Source: Actinopolymorpha sp. NPDC004070 (GTDB taxonomy: Bacteria > Actinomycetota > Actinomycetes > Propionibacteriales > Actinopolymorphaceae). From it: 64,000 nt of DNA. Below are positions 34,701 to 41,860 of the stretch, piece after piece (within the stretch, counting starts at the first letter, position 1; each line of letters opens with the position of its first letter). The position numbers and the translations under genes were made by a program. The DNA lies in NCBI RefSeq assembly GCF_040610475.1, contig NZ_JBEXMJ010000002.1, positions 465,541 through 529,540 on the forward strand, read 5' to 3'. The notes under the pieces are model-generated. The model saw nothing but the letters and a program-made list of their open reading frames with translations. It searched no databases and was not told the DNA's origin.

Positions 34701-35336
34701 CGTGCCACCGCGGTCGAGGGCCTGCCGCACGGTCCCCTTGCGGCAGCCGGTGAGGACCAGCCAGTGGTCGCCGGCGCGGGCGGCGAGGTCGTCCAGGTCG
34801 TAGACCGGCCGGCCCTTCTCCCCGCCGCGAAGCTGCGCCTCGGTGAGCGCACCGGCCAGCCGGTGGTAGCCCTCCTCACCGCGGGCGAGGACGAGGAGGT
34901 GGCTGCCCTCGGGGTCGGCGGCGCCGTTCTGCGGCTCGGTGAGGTCGAAGGACAGCTCCGCCCCGAAGATCGTCCCCAGGCGGTAGTCGGCCGCCTCCGC
35001 GGCCTCGGCCATCCGGACCGCGCCGTACAGGCCGTCGTGGTCGGTGAGCGCGAGCGCCTGCAGGCCGAGCCGCACGGCCTCCTCGACCAGTTCCTCCGGG
35101 TGGCTGGCGCCGTCGAGGAAGCTGAAGTTGGAGTGGCAGTGCAACTCGGCGTACGGGACGACCGGGCCGTCGGGACGCTTCGGGCGCTCGTCCGGAGGTG
35201 GGTCGTAGGGCGGACGGACGGAGGTCCAGGCCGGGCTGTCGCCGCCGTCCACCTCGGCCGGTGGGCCGCCGGGCCGGCGGCCGGACAGCTTGCGTTCCAG
35301 CTCCGACCAGGGCATCCGGGGGTTCTTCCATCCCAT
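31785..35336 (-). CDS. dnaE2: Error-prone DNA polymerase DnaE2
   Basis: 1183 residues. N-terminal PHP domain (YAELHCHSNFSFLDGASHPEE). The palm domain has the catalytic acids in EEEPDIDVDFDSDR, the GRGSAANS fingers region is intact, and there is a C-terminal OB domain (VIHRQRPATAGGVTFLNLEDE). Length and motifs identify DnaE2, the SOS-induced translesion polymerase that works with ImuA' and ImuB, not the replicative DnaE1. ATG 35336 matches the family start (MGWKNP); GTG 35345 is an alternative. It begins about 20 nt after imuB, so both are on one transcript from the LexA box at 36996. Confidence 0.95.
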   Translation of the reverse strand: MGWKNPRMPWSELERKLSGRRPGGPPAEVDGGDSPAWTSVRPPYDPPPDERPKRPDGPVVPYAELHCHSNFSFLDGASHPEELVEEAVRLGLQALALTDHDGLYGAVRMAEAAEAADYRLGTIFGAELSFDLTEPQNGAADPEGSHLLVLARGEEGYHRLAGALTEAQLRGGEKGRPVYDLDDLAARAGDHWLVLTGCRKGTVRQALDRGGTSEAGRELDRLAGLFGRDQVAVELIDHGYPLDSDRNDALTELARSRRLPVVATNNVHFATPERRPLATALAAVRSRRSLDEIDGWLPAAGTAHLRSGAEMAARFARYPGAVARTVEYAQALSFPLRRARPRLPRQDVPAGHTPMSWLRELVRQGAERAYGTFTGRFAEETRRRLEKELRVIEEKDFPGYFLIVHDIVEFARSRRILCQGRGSAANSAVCYVLGITSVDAIFYDLPFERFLSATREEEPDIDVDFDSDRREEVIQYVYEKYGRYNAAQVANVITYRPKMAIRDMAKALGHSTGQQDAWSKQVDSWGTTATVDSDIPTPVVSMAEQLLKFPRHLGIHSGGMVLTDRPVGEVCPIEHGRMDGRTVLQWDKDDCAWMGLVKFDLLGLGMLAVLHYTMEGVREHLGEDWTLATIPKEEPGVYDMLCRADSVGVFQVESRAQMATLPRLRPRRFYDLVIEIALIRPGPIQGGAVHPYIRRKLGQEPPTPPHPTLAPALERTLGVPLFQEQLMQIAMEVGGCTGDDADLLRRAMGSKRGLEKISSLRQKLYAGMAARGITGDTADMIYEKIEAFANFGFAESHSISFALLVYASSWFKLHYPAMFLAALLRAQPMGFYSPQSLVADARRHGVEVRGADLHLSGVHADLELLDLPDPGSPAESPGAGPTGDPACVETFHPPVGEFDPDAPADDARHRRDGRHAVRLGLAGIRSIGADLAGRIVAERTAHGPFADQADLVRRVGLTSVQMEALATAGAFGCFRMSRREALWVAGSAAQERPDQLPSSGTYARKGSGAAGKPKQGRVSTPARGGVPEPAKPVREERHEQVPLLPELNPAERVMADLWATGISPDDYPTRHVRDKLDELGVIPAARLRTTEHGRRVLIGGVVIHRQRPATAGGVTFLNLEDETGMVNVICPQAVWNRHRRVARDSPALLIRGRLERVEGVTNVVAEKFSRLPLTIATMSRDFR

Positions 35337-35357
35337 CAGGGACACCAGCCGCTCAGC

Positions 35358-36923
35358 TCAGTCATAGCTGGCCTCGATCCACCACCGCCCGGCCTCGTGC
35401 AGCAGGACGAACGCACTCCCGTCGGCGCACGCCACCTGGAAGCGGGCGTAGCGGCGGGCGGCGTCCGGATCCCACCAGCGCTCGTCGACCGGCCAGGGCC
35501 CGGCCCAGCCGACGATGGGCTGCGCGGCCACCTGACCGCCGGGCCGCGCGAGCGTCTGGCAGTCGCCGGACATCTCGCCCCGCTCGCCGACCGCGACGGC
35601 CCGGCCGGCGGGGTCGAGAACGTCGACCGGCTCGGGGGAGGGGAACACCGTGGACGGGGCCGGAGGCGGTAAGTGCCCCGTCCACGGCGGCACTGTGGGT
35701 CGGGCGGGCGTGGGCTCGTCGCCCCACGCCACCCAGGTCACGCGTTCGGCGGCCGCTCGCCCTCCGGACAGGACGGCCGTCACCACCGCGTCGTGGCCGA
35801 GCATGCTCTGCACCCGGGTGAAGGTCCGGTGGATGCGTTCGTCGGGTGCCTGGTCGCCCCACAGGCCGTCCTGGTAGGCGCCGGTGGCGGCCACCTCGTC
35901 GGGCACCAGCCGGATCCGGACCACCCCGGAGGTCAGCTCCTGGGCGGGCCCGCCGGAGTCGGTGCGGGTGCCCTGGAGCTGCCAGCGGACCCGGTCGACC
36001 ACGTCGGCCGCGCTGAACCAGCGGGGGTGCCGCCACTGCCGGCCGGCGGGCTCGTCGCGTTCGCTCTCGGTCTCCACCCGCAGGCAGGTGCACACCAGGT
36101 CGCGTTCGGCGAGGCCCGCGACCAGCTGGTCGGCGGCGCCGCGGATCGCGAACGCCACGTGGTCGACCCGGTCGACGGGCGGCTCGAACGCCACCTCGGT
36201 GGCCAGCTCGGGCGGCGGCCTGCGGGTGGCGAGGTTGCGCGAGTCGCGGCCACCGGCCAGTCGGTGCGCGGCCACGCCGTCGGAGCCGAACCGCCCGAGC
36301 ACGCTCCGGGCCGGCAGCGCGGCGAACTCGCCGAGCGTGCGGATGCCCAGCCGGCGCAGCAGATCCACCAGGTCGGGGCGGTCGAGGGTGTCGATCGGCA
36401 GGGACGCGAGACAGCGGGCGGACTCACCCGGCGGGAACGCCAGCTCGGGCTCGCCGGCCCGCTCGGCGAGCCGGGCGGCCTGCTCGGCCGCGAACGGCCC
36501 GTCGGCGATGCCGATCACGCACTGGAAACCGGCCTGCCCCAGGTGCTCGCGCAACGCCTGGGCGAACGCCTGCTCGCCGCCGAAGTAGCGGCTCGGCCCG
36601 CGGGCGGCGAGCGCGCACATGCCCGGACGGATGATCTCCACGCCGGGAGCGAGCGCCTCGACCGCGACCACCACCGGCTCGAACGCCCGGGCGTCCACCG
36701 CCGGGTCGTAGGCCAGGACGGTCAGCCCGGGGCACCGGGACTGGGCCTCGCGGATCCGCAGGCCCCGGCGTACGCCCTGGTGGCGAGCGGCCTGGGAGCA
36801 CGCGAGGACCCGGCCCCGGTCGAGCACGGCCAGCGCGGCGTCGGGTGGACACCCGGCGTCGCGCCCGGCCGCGGTCACCGGCCAGTCGGGGCACCACACC
36901 ACCAGGGTGCGTACGGCACTCAT
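35358..36923 (-). CDS. imuB: ImuB, catalytically inactive Y-family polymerase homologue
   Basis: 521 residues with a Y-family fold (LIVVW-type start as TLVVWCPDWPV, helix-hairpin-helix around GIRTLGEFAALPA, little-finger region). Catalytic acids are missing: the first motif reads VWCPDWPV instead of D-x-D, and the SxDE motif is replaced by GPSRYFGGE. That is the ImuB pattern: it bridges DnaE2, the beta clamp and ImuA' instead of synthesising DNA. The C-terminal 120 residues form the extra tail for partner contacts. ATG 36923 follows a G-rich ribosome-binding site. The LexA box lies 72 bp upstream. Confidence 0.93.
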   Translation of the reverse strand: MSAVRTLVVWCPDWPVTAAGRDAGCPPDAALAVLDRGRVLACSQAARHQGVRRGLRIREAQSRCPGLTVLAYDPAVDARAFEPVVVAVEALAPGVEIIRPGMCALAARGPSRYFGGEQAFAQALREHLGQAGFQCVIGIADGPFAAEQAARLAERAGEPELAFPPGESARCLASLPIDTLDRPDLVDLLRRLGIRTLGEFAALPARSVLGRFGSDGVAAHRLAGGRDSRNLATRRPPPELATEVAFEPPVDRVDHVAFAIRGAADQLVAGLAERDLVCTCLRVETESERDEPAGRQWRHPRWFSAADVVDRVRWQLQGTRTDSGGPAQELTSGVVRIRLVPDEVAATGAYQDGLWGDQAPDERIHRTFTRVQSMLGHDAVVTAVLSGGRAAAERVTWVAWGDEPTPARPTVPPWTGHLPPPAPSTVFPSPEPVDVLDPAGRAVAVGERGEMSGDCQTLARPGGQVAAQPIVGWAGPWPVDERWWDPDAARRYARFQVACADGSAFVLLHEAGRWWIEASYD

Positions 36924-36995
36924 CCCGCCCCCACCCCCAGGCGGCGGGGGAGACCGCGCGGTGCGCCCGACCGGACCGGAACCATGGCCCTATCC

Positions 36996-37011
36996 TCGAA
37001 CACATGTTCGA
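36996..37011. promoter_or_regulatory. SOS box (LexA operator) upstream of imuB-dnaE2
   Basis: TCGAACACATGTTCGA matches the actinobacterial LexA consensus TCGAAC-N4-GTTCGA at all 12 fixed positions. It lies 72 bp before imuB on the minus strand and downstream of imuA' and the DUF1330 gene, so imuB-dnaE2 has its own damage-inducible promoter. Confidence 0.92.
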
Positions 37012-37079
37012 TCCGTGTCAACCGGATCGAGCGGGTTCGACTGGCTTGATTCCGAGGGTTTCGAGGGGGAGTGAGGCCC

Positions 37080-37439
37080 CTACTCCTGCCCGGCCCCGCC
37101 CTCGTTCGCCGCGCGCATCGCGGCCGCGGTCTTCGCCGGGTCGTAGCCCTCCGACACGCCCTCGACGAAGATCACGTCACCGGGGATGTGGTCGGTGCGC
37201 AGGTGGAGGATCTCCTGGTAGGCCGGGGAGTCGTACCACTCGTGCGCGTCCGCGAGGCTCGGAAACTCGATCATGACCACGCCGCCCTGCCACGAGCCCT
37301 CGATCACCTCGTGCTGGGTGGCGTGCACCAGGAAGCGGCCGTTGAACGGGTCGAGAGTGCCCTGGATCCGCTCGATGTACTCCGCGATGTCCGGGTGGTA
37401 TCCCGCGACCTGCAGGTTGGCGATGGCGTACGTCGGCAT
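37080..37439 (-). CDS. DUF1330 family protein
   Basis: 119 residues, single ferredoxin-like alpha/beta domain of the DUF1330 (dimeric alpha-beta barrel) type: AIANLQVAGYHPDIAEYIER, VVMIEFPSLADAHEWYDSPAYQEIL and a basic/acidic helix at the end. Cytoplasmic; no biochemical function is established. ATG 37439 follows GGGAGG by 5 nt. It is placed between imuA' and imuB on the same strand, which breaks up the usual contiguous mutasome operon; the second LexA box downstream of it may compensate. It could be co-transcribed from the imuA' promoter. Confidence 0.82.
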   Translation of the reverse strand: MPTYAIANLQVAGYHPDIAEYIERIQGTLDPFNGRFLVHATQHEVIEGSWQGGVVMIEFPSLADAHEWYDSPAYQEILHLRTDHIPGDVIFVEGVSEGYDPAKTAAAMRAANEGGAGQE

Positions 37440-37536
37440 GAGTCCTCCCGTGGCTGCCGGTGTGGCTGTCGAGTCACCCGCGATCATGCCAGCGCCCGCC
37501 GACCGGGCGCCCGCGAGTTTCGCGGTCGCCGCGACG

Positions 37537-38352
37537 TCATGCCGACAACCGGCGGCCGGCGAGGGAGATCACCTCGGCGGGCTGATCGTCCGGCCGGTCG
37601 CCAGACTGCCCGGTCGACTGGTCGGCCATGGCGGTGGCGGGCTCGGTCGCCACCGCCACGGCACCGGCGTGGTCGGGCAACCACAGCCGGGAGGTGCGGC
37701 GCCGGCCGGCCGTTCCGCGTCCGGTCGCCTGGATGGTGACCTCGCGTGCCGACAGGTGCCCGTGGCCGTCGCCGAGACCGTGCCAGGTGCTCGAGGTGAT
37801 CGACAGCCCCAGCTCGCTTCCCGACCAGTCCGCGTCCTGGACGACGAGCACGGCGCCGCGCTCGCGCACCCGGGCGGCCAGCCGGCGCGTCTCGCCGTCG
37901 GGGGCCGAGGTGGGCGGGCGGACGACCACCACGTCGAGGACGTCGACCAGTGCCGCCACCACGCCCAGCCACTTCCGCCCGGGGGTGGGGACGAGGACGA
38001 GACGGCCCAGGTCGACGCCCAGTCCGGTGGCCGCCTCGGCGCCGAGGGTGGAGAACCCGACCAGGCCACACCACGACCCCGCCCTGGAGGCGCCGGCGAT
38101 CAGGGCCAGGGTGAGCGTGGTCGACCCCGCCACGGTGTAGCTCGCGCCACGCCGCAGCCCGCCGTCGGGCAGCAGTCCGGCGAACGCCGGCAGGGCGGGC
38201 ACGGTGGGCACCGCGCGCCCGGCCACCCCCGCGGTCGTCGGCCGGGCGGCGAGCTCGGCCCGAAGCTCGGCGAGCACCGCTGCCCGGTCGGCCGCGGACC
38301 GCCGCGGCGCCCGGCTGGTGTCCAGCGCGGATGCCTGTGAAGTCCCGACCAC
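37537..38352 (-). CDS. imuA': ImuA' mutasome protein
   Basis: 271 residues with a RecA-like core but a degenerate P-loop (AGSTTLTLALIAGASRAG where RecA has GxxxxGKT), typical of actinobacterial ImuA'. It is required with ImuB for DnaE2-dependent mutagenesis. Identification rests on size, RecA-like strand pattern (WCGLVGFSTLGAEAA, RLVLVPTPGRKWLGVVAALVDVLDVVVV), position and the LexA box 11 bp before the start. GTG 38352 has no ribosome-binding site; a GATGAT hexamer just upstream suggests a leaderless transcript that LexA would occlude directly. Confidence 0.85.
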   Translation of the reverse strand: MVGTSQASALDTSRAPRRSAADRAAVLAELRAELAARPTTAGVAGRAVPTVPALPAFAGLLPDGGLRRGASYTVAGSTTLTLALIAGASRAGSWCGLVGFSTLGAEAATGLGVDLGRLVLVPTPGRKWLGVVAALVDVLDVVVVRPPTSAPDGETRRLAARVRERGAVLVVQDADWSGSELGLSITSSTWHGLGDGHGHLSAREVTIQATGRGTAGRRRTSRLWLPDHAGAVAVATEPATAMADQSTGQSGDRPDDQPAEVISLAGRRLSA

Positions 38353-38362
38353 CCAAGCATCA

Positions 38363-38378
38363 TCGAACGCGTGTTCGA
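38363..38378. promoter_or_regulatory. SOS box (LexA operator) upstream of imuA'
   Basis: TCGAACGCGTGTTCGA, a perfect match to TCGAAC-N4-GTTCGA, sits 11 bp before the imuA' start and 111 bp before larB, which is divergent. LexA bound here would cover the imuA' promoter; an effect on larB is possible but not expected. Confidence 0.92.
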
Positions 38379-38476
38379 GGATGTCAACCTCGCCGCAGGG
38401 GAGGGGCGGGGAGGTTCCGCCGGCCCCGGCAGGGTGTGGACGGCAGGCTCCCGGCAGGGTCCGCCATGCCCGGACT

Positions 38477-38482
38477 TAGGGT
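38477..38482 (+). promoter_or_regulatory. -10 element of larB, leaderless type
   Basis: TAGGGT ends 7 nt before the ATG at 38490 and no ribosome-binding site precedes that ATG. This supports the start at 38490 over the in-frame ATG at 38466. Confidence 0.4.
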
Positions 38483-38489
38483 CGGTTCC

Positions 38490-39326
38490 ATGACTTCGCC
38501 CGCCCCCGACGACGCCGGCCGAACCCCCCGGCCCGATCACGCCACCGAGGCCACCCGGCTCACCGAGCCCGACCCCGGGTTCGTCGATCTCGGATACGCC
38601 CGGCTGGACACCGACCGGCTCACCCGTACCGGCGACCCGGAGGTCGTCTACGGCGCCGGCAAGACCCCCGACCAGGTGGTCGACCTGCTGCGCCACCTGC
38701 ACACCGCGCACCCCGACCGGGCCGCGCTCGCCACCCGGCTCGACGCCACGGCGCTGGACCGGGTGCGCGCCGCGTTCCCGGAGGCCCGGCTGGACGAGGT
38801 GGCCGGCACGGCGACGCTCGGCCCGCCGCCCACCCCGGTGGGTCTGGTGTGCGTACTCGCCGCCGGCACCTCCGACGCGCGGGTGGCCCGCGAGGCCGTG
38901 CACACGGTCGAGGCCTACGGCGCGGGAGTTCGCACCATCACTGACGTCGGTGTCGCGGGAGTGCACCGACTGCTCGCCGCGAAGGAGGAGTTCGACGATG
39001 CCGACTGCCTCATCGTCGTCGCCGGGATGGAGGGCGCGCTGCCGTCCGTCGTCGGCGGGCTGACCGGGGTGCCGCTGGTGGCGGTCCCGACGAGCGTGGG
39101 GTACGGCGCGTCGTTCGGCGGCCTCGCGGCACTGCTCGGAATGCTCAACTCCTGCGCGCCCGGCGTCGTCGTCTGCAACATCGACAACGGCTTCGGCGCG
39201 GGCGTGTTCGCGGCCCGGGTGGCCCGGCGGGCGCACGCCGGCCGCGCGTCCTCGGCTGCTCCCAACGGCGAGGCACCGAACGGAGCCGCACCCAACGGCG
39301 AGGTATCGAACGGAGCCGCCCGGTGA
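38490..39326 (+). CDS. larB: LarB, nickel-pincer cofactor biosynthesis carboxylase/hydrolase
   Basis: 278 residues, PurE/AIR-carboxylase-like. LarB carboxylates C5 of the pyridinium ring of nicotinic acid adenine dinucleotide and releases AMP, the first step towards the nickel-pincer nucleotide cofactor. Diagnostic parts: the VYGAGKTPDQV segment near residue 52, VLAAGTSDARVAREAV, and VVAGMEGALPSVVGGLTGVPLVAVPTSVGYGASFGG. The last 25 residues are an odd low-complexity tail made of APNGE/APNGA repeats, probably grown by slippage. The stop overlaps larC (GTGA). LarE and a LarA-type racemase are not in the window. Confidence 0.92.
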   Translation: MTSPAPDDAGRTPRPDHATEATRLTEPDPGFVDLGYARLDTDRLTRTGDPEVVYGAGKTPDQVVDLLRHLHTAHPDRAALATRLDATALDRVRAAFPEARLDEVAGTATLGPPPTPVGLVCVLAAGTSDARVAREAVHTVEAYGAGVRTITDVGVAGVHRLLAAKEEFDDADCLIVVAGMEGALPSVVGGLTGVPLVAVPTSVGYGASFGGLAALLGMLNSCAPGVVVCNIDNGFGAGVFAARVARRAHAGRASSAAPNGEAPNGAAPNGEVSNGAAR

Positions 39327-40549
39327 GCCGAATCGGCTGGCTGGACTGCGCGTCCGGCGCCAGCGGCGACATGCTGCTCGGCGCGCTGGTCGCTGCCGGC
39401 GTACCCCTCGACGTCCTCACCCACGCCGTCGACGCCGTGGCGCCGGAGAAGATCCGGCTCCGCCCGGAGAGCGTCGTCCGCAACGGCCTGGCCGCGACCC
39501 TGGTGCACGTCGAGGGCACCGACTCCACCCACCACCGGACCTGGGCCGACGTGCGTTCGCTGCTGGACGCCGCCGGCCTGCCCGAGCAGGTGAGCCGGTC
39601 CGCGCACGCGACGTTCGAGGCGCTGGCGCACGCCGAGGCGCGGGTGCACGACACGACGCCGGAGTCCATCCACTTCCACGAGGTGGGCGCGCTGGACGCG
39701 ATCGCCGACGTCGTGGGGGTGTGCGCGGGGCTGGCCCACCTCGGCCTGGACCGGCTGGTCGTGTCGCCGGTCGCGGTCGGGTCGGGGTTCGTCCGGGCCG
39801 CGCACGGCCGGCTGCCGGTGCCGGTGCCCGCGGTGGTGGAGTTGCTGGCCGCCGCCGGCGCGCCGTCGTACGCCGGGGAGATCGACGGAACTCCCGTCGG
39901 TGAGCTGTGCACTCCGACCGGCGCGGCACTGCTGGTCGCGCACGCCACGGCGTACGGCCCACAGCCGCCGATGCGGGTGGCCGCGCAGGGCTTCGGCGCC
40001 GGCACCCGCGAGACGCCCGGCCGCGCGAACGCCGTCCGCCTCCTGGTCGGCGAGCCCGCCCCGGAGGTGTGGACGGCGGGATCCGCCGGCGCGGCGGCCT
40101 CCCCGGGTGAGTCGACCCAGCTCGTTGTGGAGTCCAACGTCGACGACCTGGACCCGCGGGTGTGGCCGGCGGTGCTGACCCAGCTGCTGGAGGCCGGGGC
40201 TGCGGACGCCTGGCTGACCCCGATCCTGATGAAGAAGGGCCGCCCGGCGCACACCCTCGCGGTGCTGGTCGACCCCGACCGGTACGACGCGGTGTGCGAG
40301 GTGGTCTTCACCCAGACCTCCGCGATCGGCGTACGCAGCCACACCGTGCGCAAACGCCCACTGGAGCGGGAGTTCCGTATCCTCGAACTCCCCGGCGGCA
40401 CGGTGCGCCTGAAGGTCGCGACGTACGCCGGGCAGGTGGTCAACGCCCAGCCGGAGTACGACGACGTGCTCGCGCTGGCCGAACTCACCGGCCGCCCCGT
40501 CAAGACGGTGCTGGCGCAGGCCGCCGCCGCCGCGCAGGAACACCTGTGA
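39323..40549 (+). CDS. larC: LarC, nickel insertase for the nickel-pincer cofactor
   Basis: 408 residues, one uninterrupted frame. LarC is a CTP-dependent cyclometallase that puts nickel into the pincer nucleotide. Diagnostic parts: GWLDCASGASGDMLLGALVAAG at the start, IHFHEVGALDAIADVVG, VPVPAVVELL and the metal-rich C-terminal part (VESNVDDLDPRVWPAVLTQLLEAGAADAW; ILMKKGRPAHTLAVLV). In Lactiplantibacillus plantarum the gene is split in two and joined by ribosomal frameshifting; here it is a fused gene. GTG overlaps the larB stop. Together they indicate a nickel-pincer-dependent enzyme elsewhere in the genome. Confidence 0.93.
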   Translation: MSRIGWLDCASGASGDMLLGALVAAGVPLDVLTHAVDAVAPEKIRLRPESVVRNGLAATLVHVEGTDSTHHRTWADVRSLLDAAGLPEQVSRSAHATFEALAHAEARVHDTTPESIHFHEVGALDAIADVVGVCAGLAHLGLDRLVVSPVAVGSGFVRAAHGRLPVPVPAVVELLAAAGAPSYAGEIDGTPVGELCTPTGAALLVAHATAYGPQPPMRVAAQGFGAGTRETPGRANAVRLLVGEPAPEVWTAGSAGAAASPGESTQLVVESNVDDLDPRVWPAVLTQLLEAGAADAWLTPILMKKGRPAHTLAVLVDPDRYDAVCEVVFTQTSAIGVRSHTVRKRPLEREFRILELPGGTVRLKVATYAGQVVNAQPEYDDVLALAELTGRPVKTVLAQAAAAAQEHL

Positions 40550-40571
40550 CCGCACCAGCCAAGGAGTACGC

Positions 40572-41813
40572 GTGACGGACGTCGCGATCCCGGGGTCGAA
40601 GTCGCTCACCGCCCGTGCGTTGTTCCTCGCGGCCTGCGCCGACGGCACGTCGGTGCTGCACCGGCCGCTGTGGTCGGACGACACCGAGGCGTTCGCCGCC
40701 GGCCTGGCCGCGCTGGGTTACGACGTCGACGTACGCCCGGACCGGTGCACGGTGCGGGGCAGTGCGACCGGCCCGCCCGCCCGCGGTGCGGAGGTGTTCT
40801 GCCGGGACGCCGGGACGGCCGCGAGGTTCCTGCCCACGCTGGGCACCCTCGGGCACGGCGAGTTCGCCTTCGACGGTTCGGAGCAGTTGCGCCGCCGCCC
40901 GCTCGGCCCCCTGGTCGGCGCGCTTGCCGGGCTCGGAGTCGACGTACGTGCCGAGGAGCGTGAGGGGCACCTTCCGGTCACCGTCCGCGGCGCCGGGCTG
41001 AAGGGCGGCGCGCTCACCCTCGACGCCGGGCTGTCGTCGCAGTTCCTCACCGGACTGCTGCTGGCCGCGCCGCTGATGACCGAGGGCCTCGAGGTCACCG
41101 TGACCGACCTGGTGTCGGTGCCGTACGTCGAGATGACGCTGGCGATGATGCGGCGGTTCGGGGTGGAGGCGACGCGGGCCGGCAACACGTTCACGGTGCC
41201 GCCGGGCCGCTACCGAGCCACCGAGTACGCCGTGGAGCCGGACGCGTCGACGGCGAGCTACTTCCTCGCCGCGGCCGCGCTGACCGGCCGCTCGGTGACC
41301 GTTCCCGGGCTCGGCGCGGACGCGCTGCAGGGTGACGTGCGGTTCGCCGAGGTGCTGGGCCGGATGGGCGCGGACGTGACGCTGACCGCGGACTCGGTCA
41401 CCGTCACCGGACCGGAGCGGCTGACCGGCGTCACGGTCAACATGCGCGACATCTCCGACACGATGCCGACGCTGGCCGCGATCGCGCCGTTCGCCGACGG
41501 GCCGGTGCGGATCGAGGACGTCTACAACACCCGGGTGAAGGAGTGCGACCGGCTGGACGCCTGCGCGGCCAACCTGGCCCGGCTCGGCGTGCGGGTGGAG
41601 ACCGGCCGGGACTGGATCCAGGTGTGGCCGGGCACCCCGCGGGCGGCCGAGATCGACTGCCGCGGCGACCACCGGATCGCGATGAGCTTCGGCGTCACCG
41701 GCCTGCGGACGCCGGGCCTGACGCTGGACGACCCGGGGTGTGTGAAGAAGACGTTCCCGGAGTTCCACGAGGTGCTCGCCGAGCTGGTCCGGAAGTGGAA
41801 CGCCGGCAGCTGA
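40572..41813 (+). CDS. aroA: 3-phosphoshikimate 1-carboxyvinyltransferase homologue (divergent EPSP synthase)
   Basis: 413 residues, EPT/RTPC double-domain fold. Catalytic residues are all present: K10 and R15 in PGSKSLTARA, the SSQFLTGLLLAAP segment, D in ISDTMPT, E in VKECDRL, GDHRIAMSF and CVKKTFPEF. The PEP-binding loop reads CRDAGTAARFL instead of the usual GNAGTAMR/GNSGT, marking a divergent subgroup that I recall as a second EPSP synthase in streptomycetes. It is likely active, but may be a paralogue serving a specialised pathway. GTG start with AAGGAG 5 nt upstream, 22 bp after larC, so co-transcription with larBC is probable. Confidence 0.82.
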   Translation: MTDVAIPGSKSLTARALFLAACADGTSVLHRPLWSDDTEAFAAGLAALGYDVDVRPDRCTVRGSATGPPARGAEVFCRDAGTAARFLPTLGTLGHGEFAFDGSEQLRRRPLGPLVGALAGLGVDVRAEEREGHLPVTVRGAGLKGGALTLDAGLSSQFLTGLLLAAPLMTEGLEVTVTDLVSVPYVEMTLAMMRRFGVEATRAGNTFTVPPGRYRATEYAVEPDASTASYFLAAAALTGRSVTVPGLGADALQGDVRFAEVLGRMGADVTLTADSVTVTGPERLTGVTVNMRDISDTMPTLAAIAPFADGPVRIEDVYNTRVKECDRLDACAANLARLGVRVETGRDWIQVWPGTPRAAEIDCRGDHRIAMSFGVTGLRTPGLTLDDPGCVKKTFPEFHEVLAELVRKWNAGS

Positions 41814-41846
41814 GGTGAAGTCCCGGGCGCTGTCCCCGGCACGCCC

Positions 41847-41852
41847 TAATCT
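41847..41852 (+). promoter_or_regulatory. -10 element of the phosphatase-like membrane protein gene
   Basis: TAATCT lies 8 nt before the ATG at 41861 and there is no ribosome-binding site, the leaderless pattern. The TTG at 41852 falls inside the element and is therefore rejected as a start. Confidence 0.4.
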
Positions 41853-41860
41853 TGGTCGCG

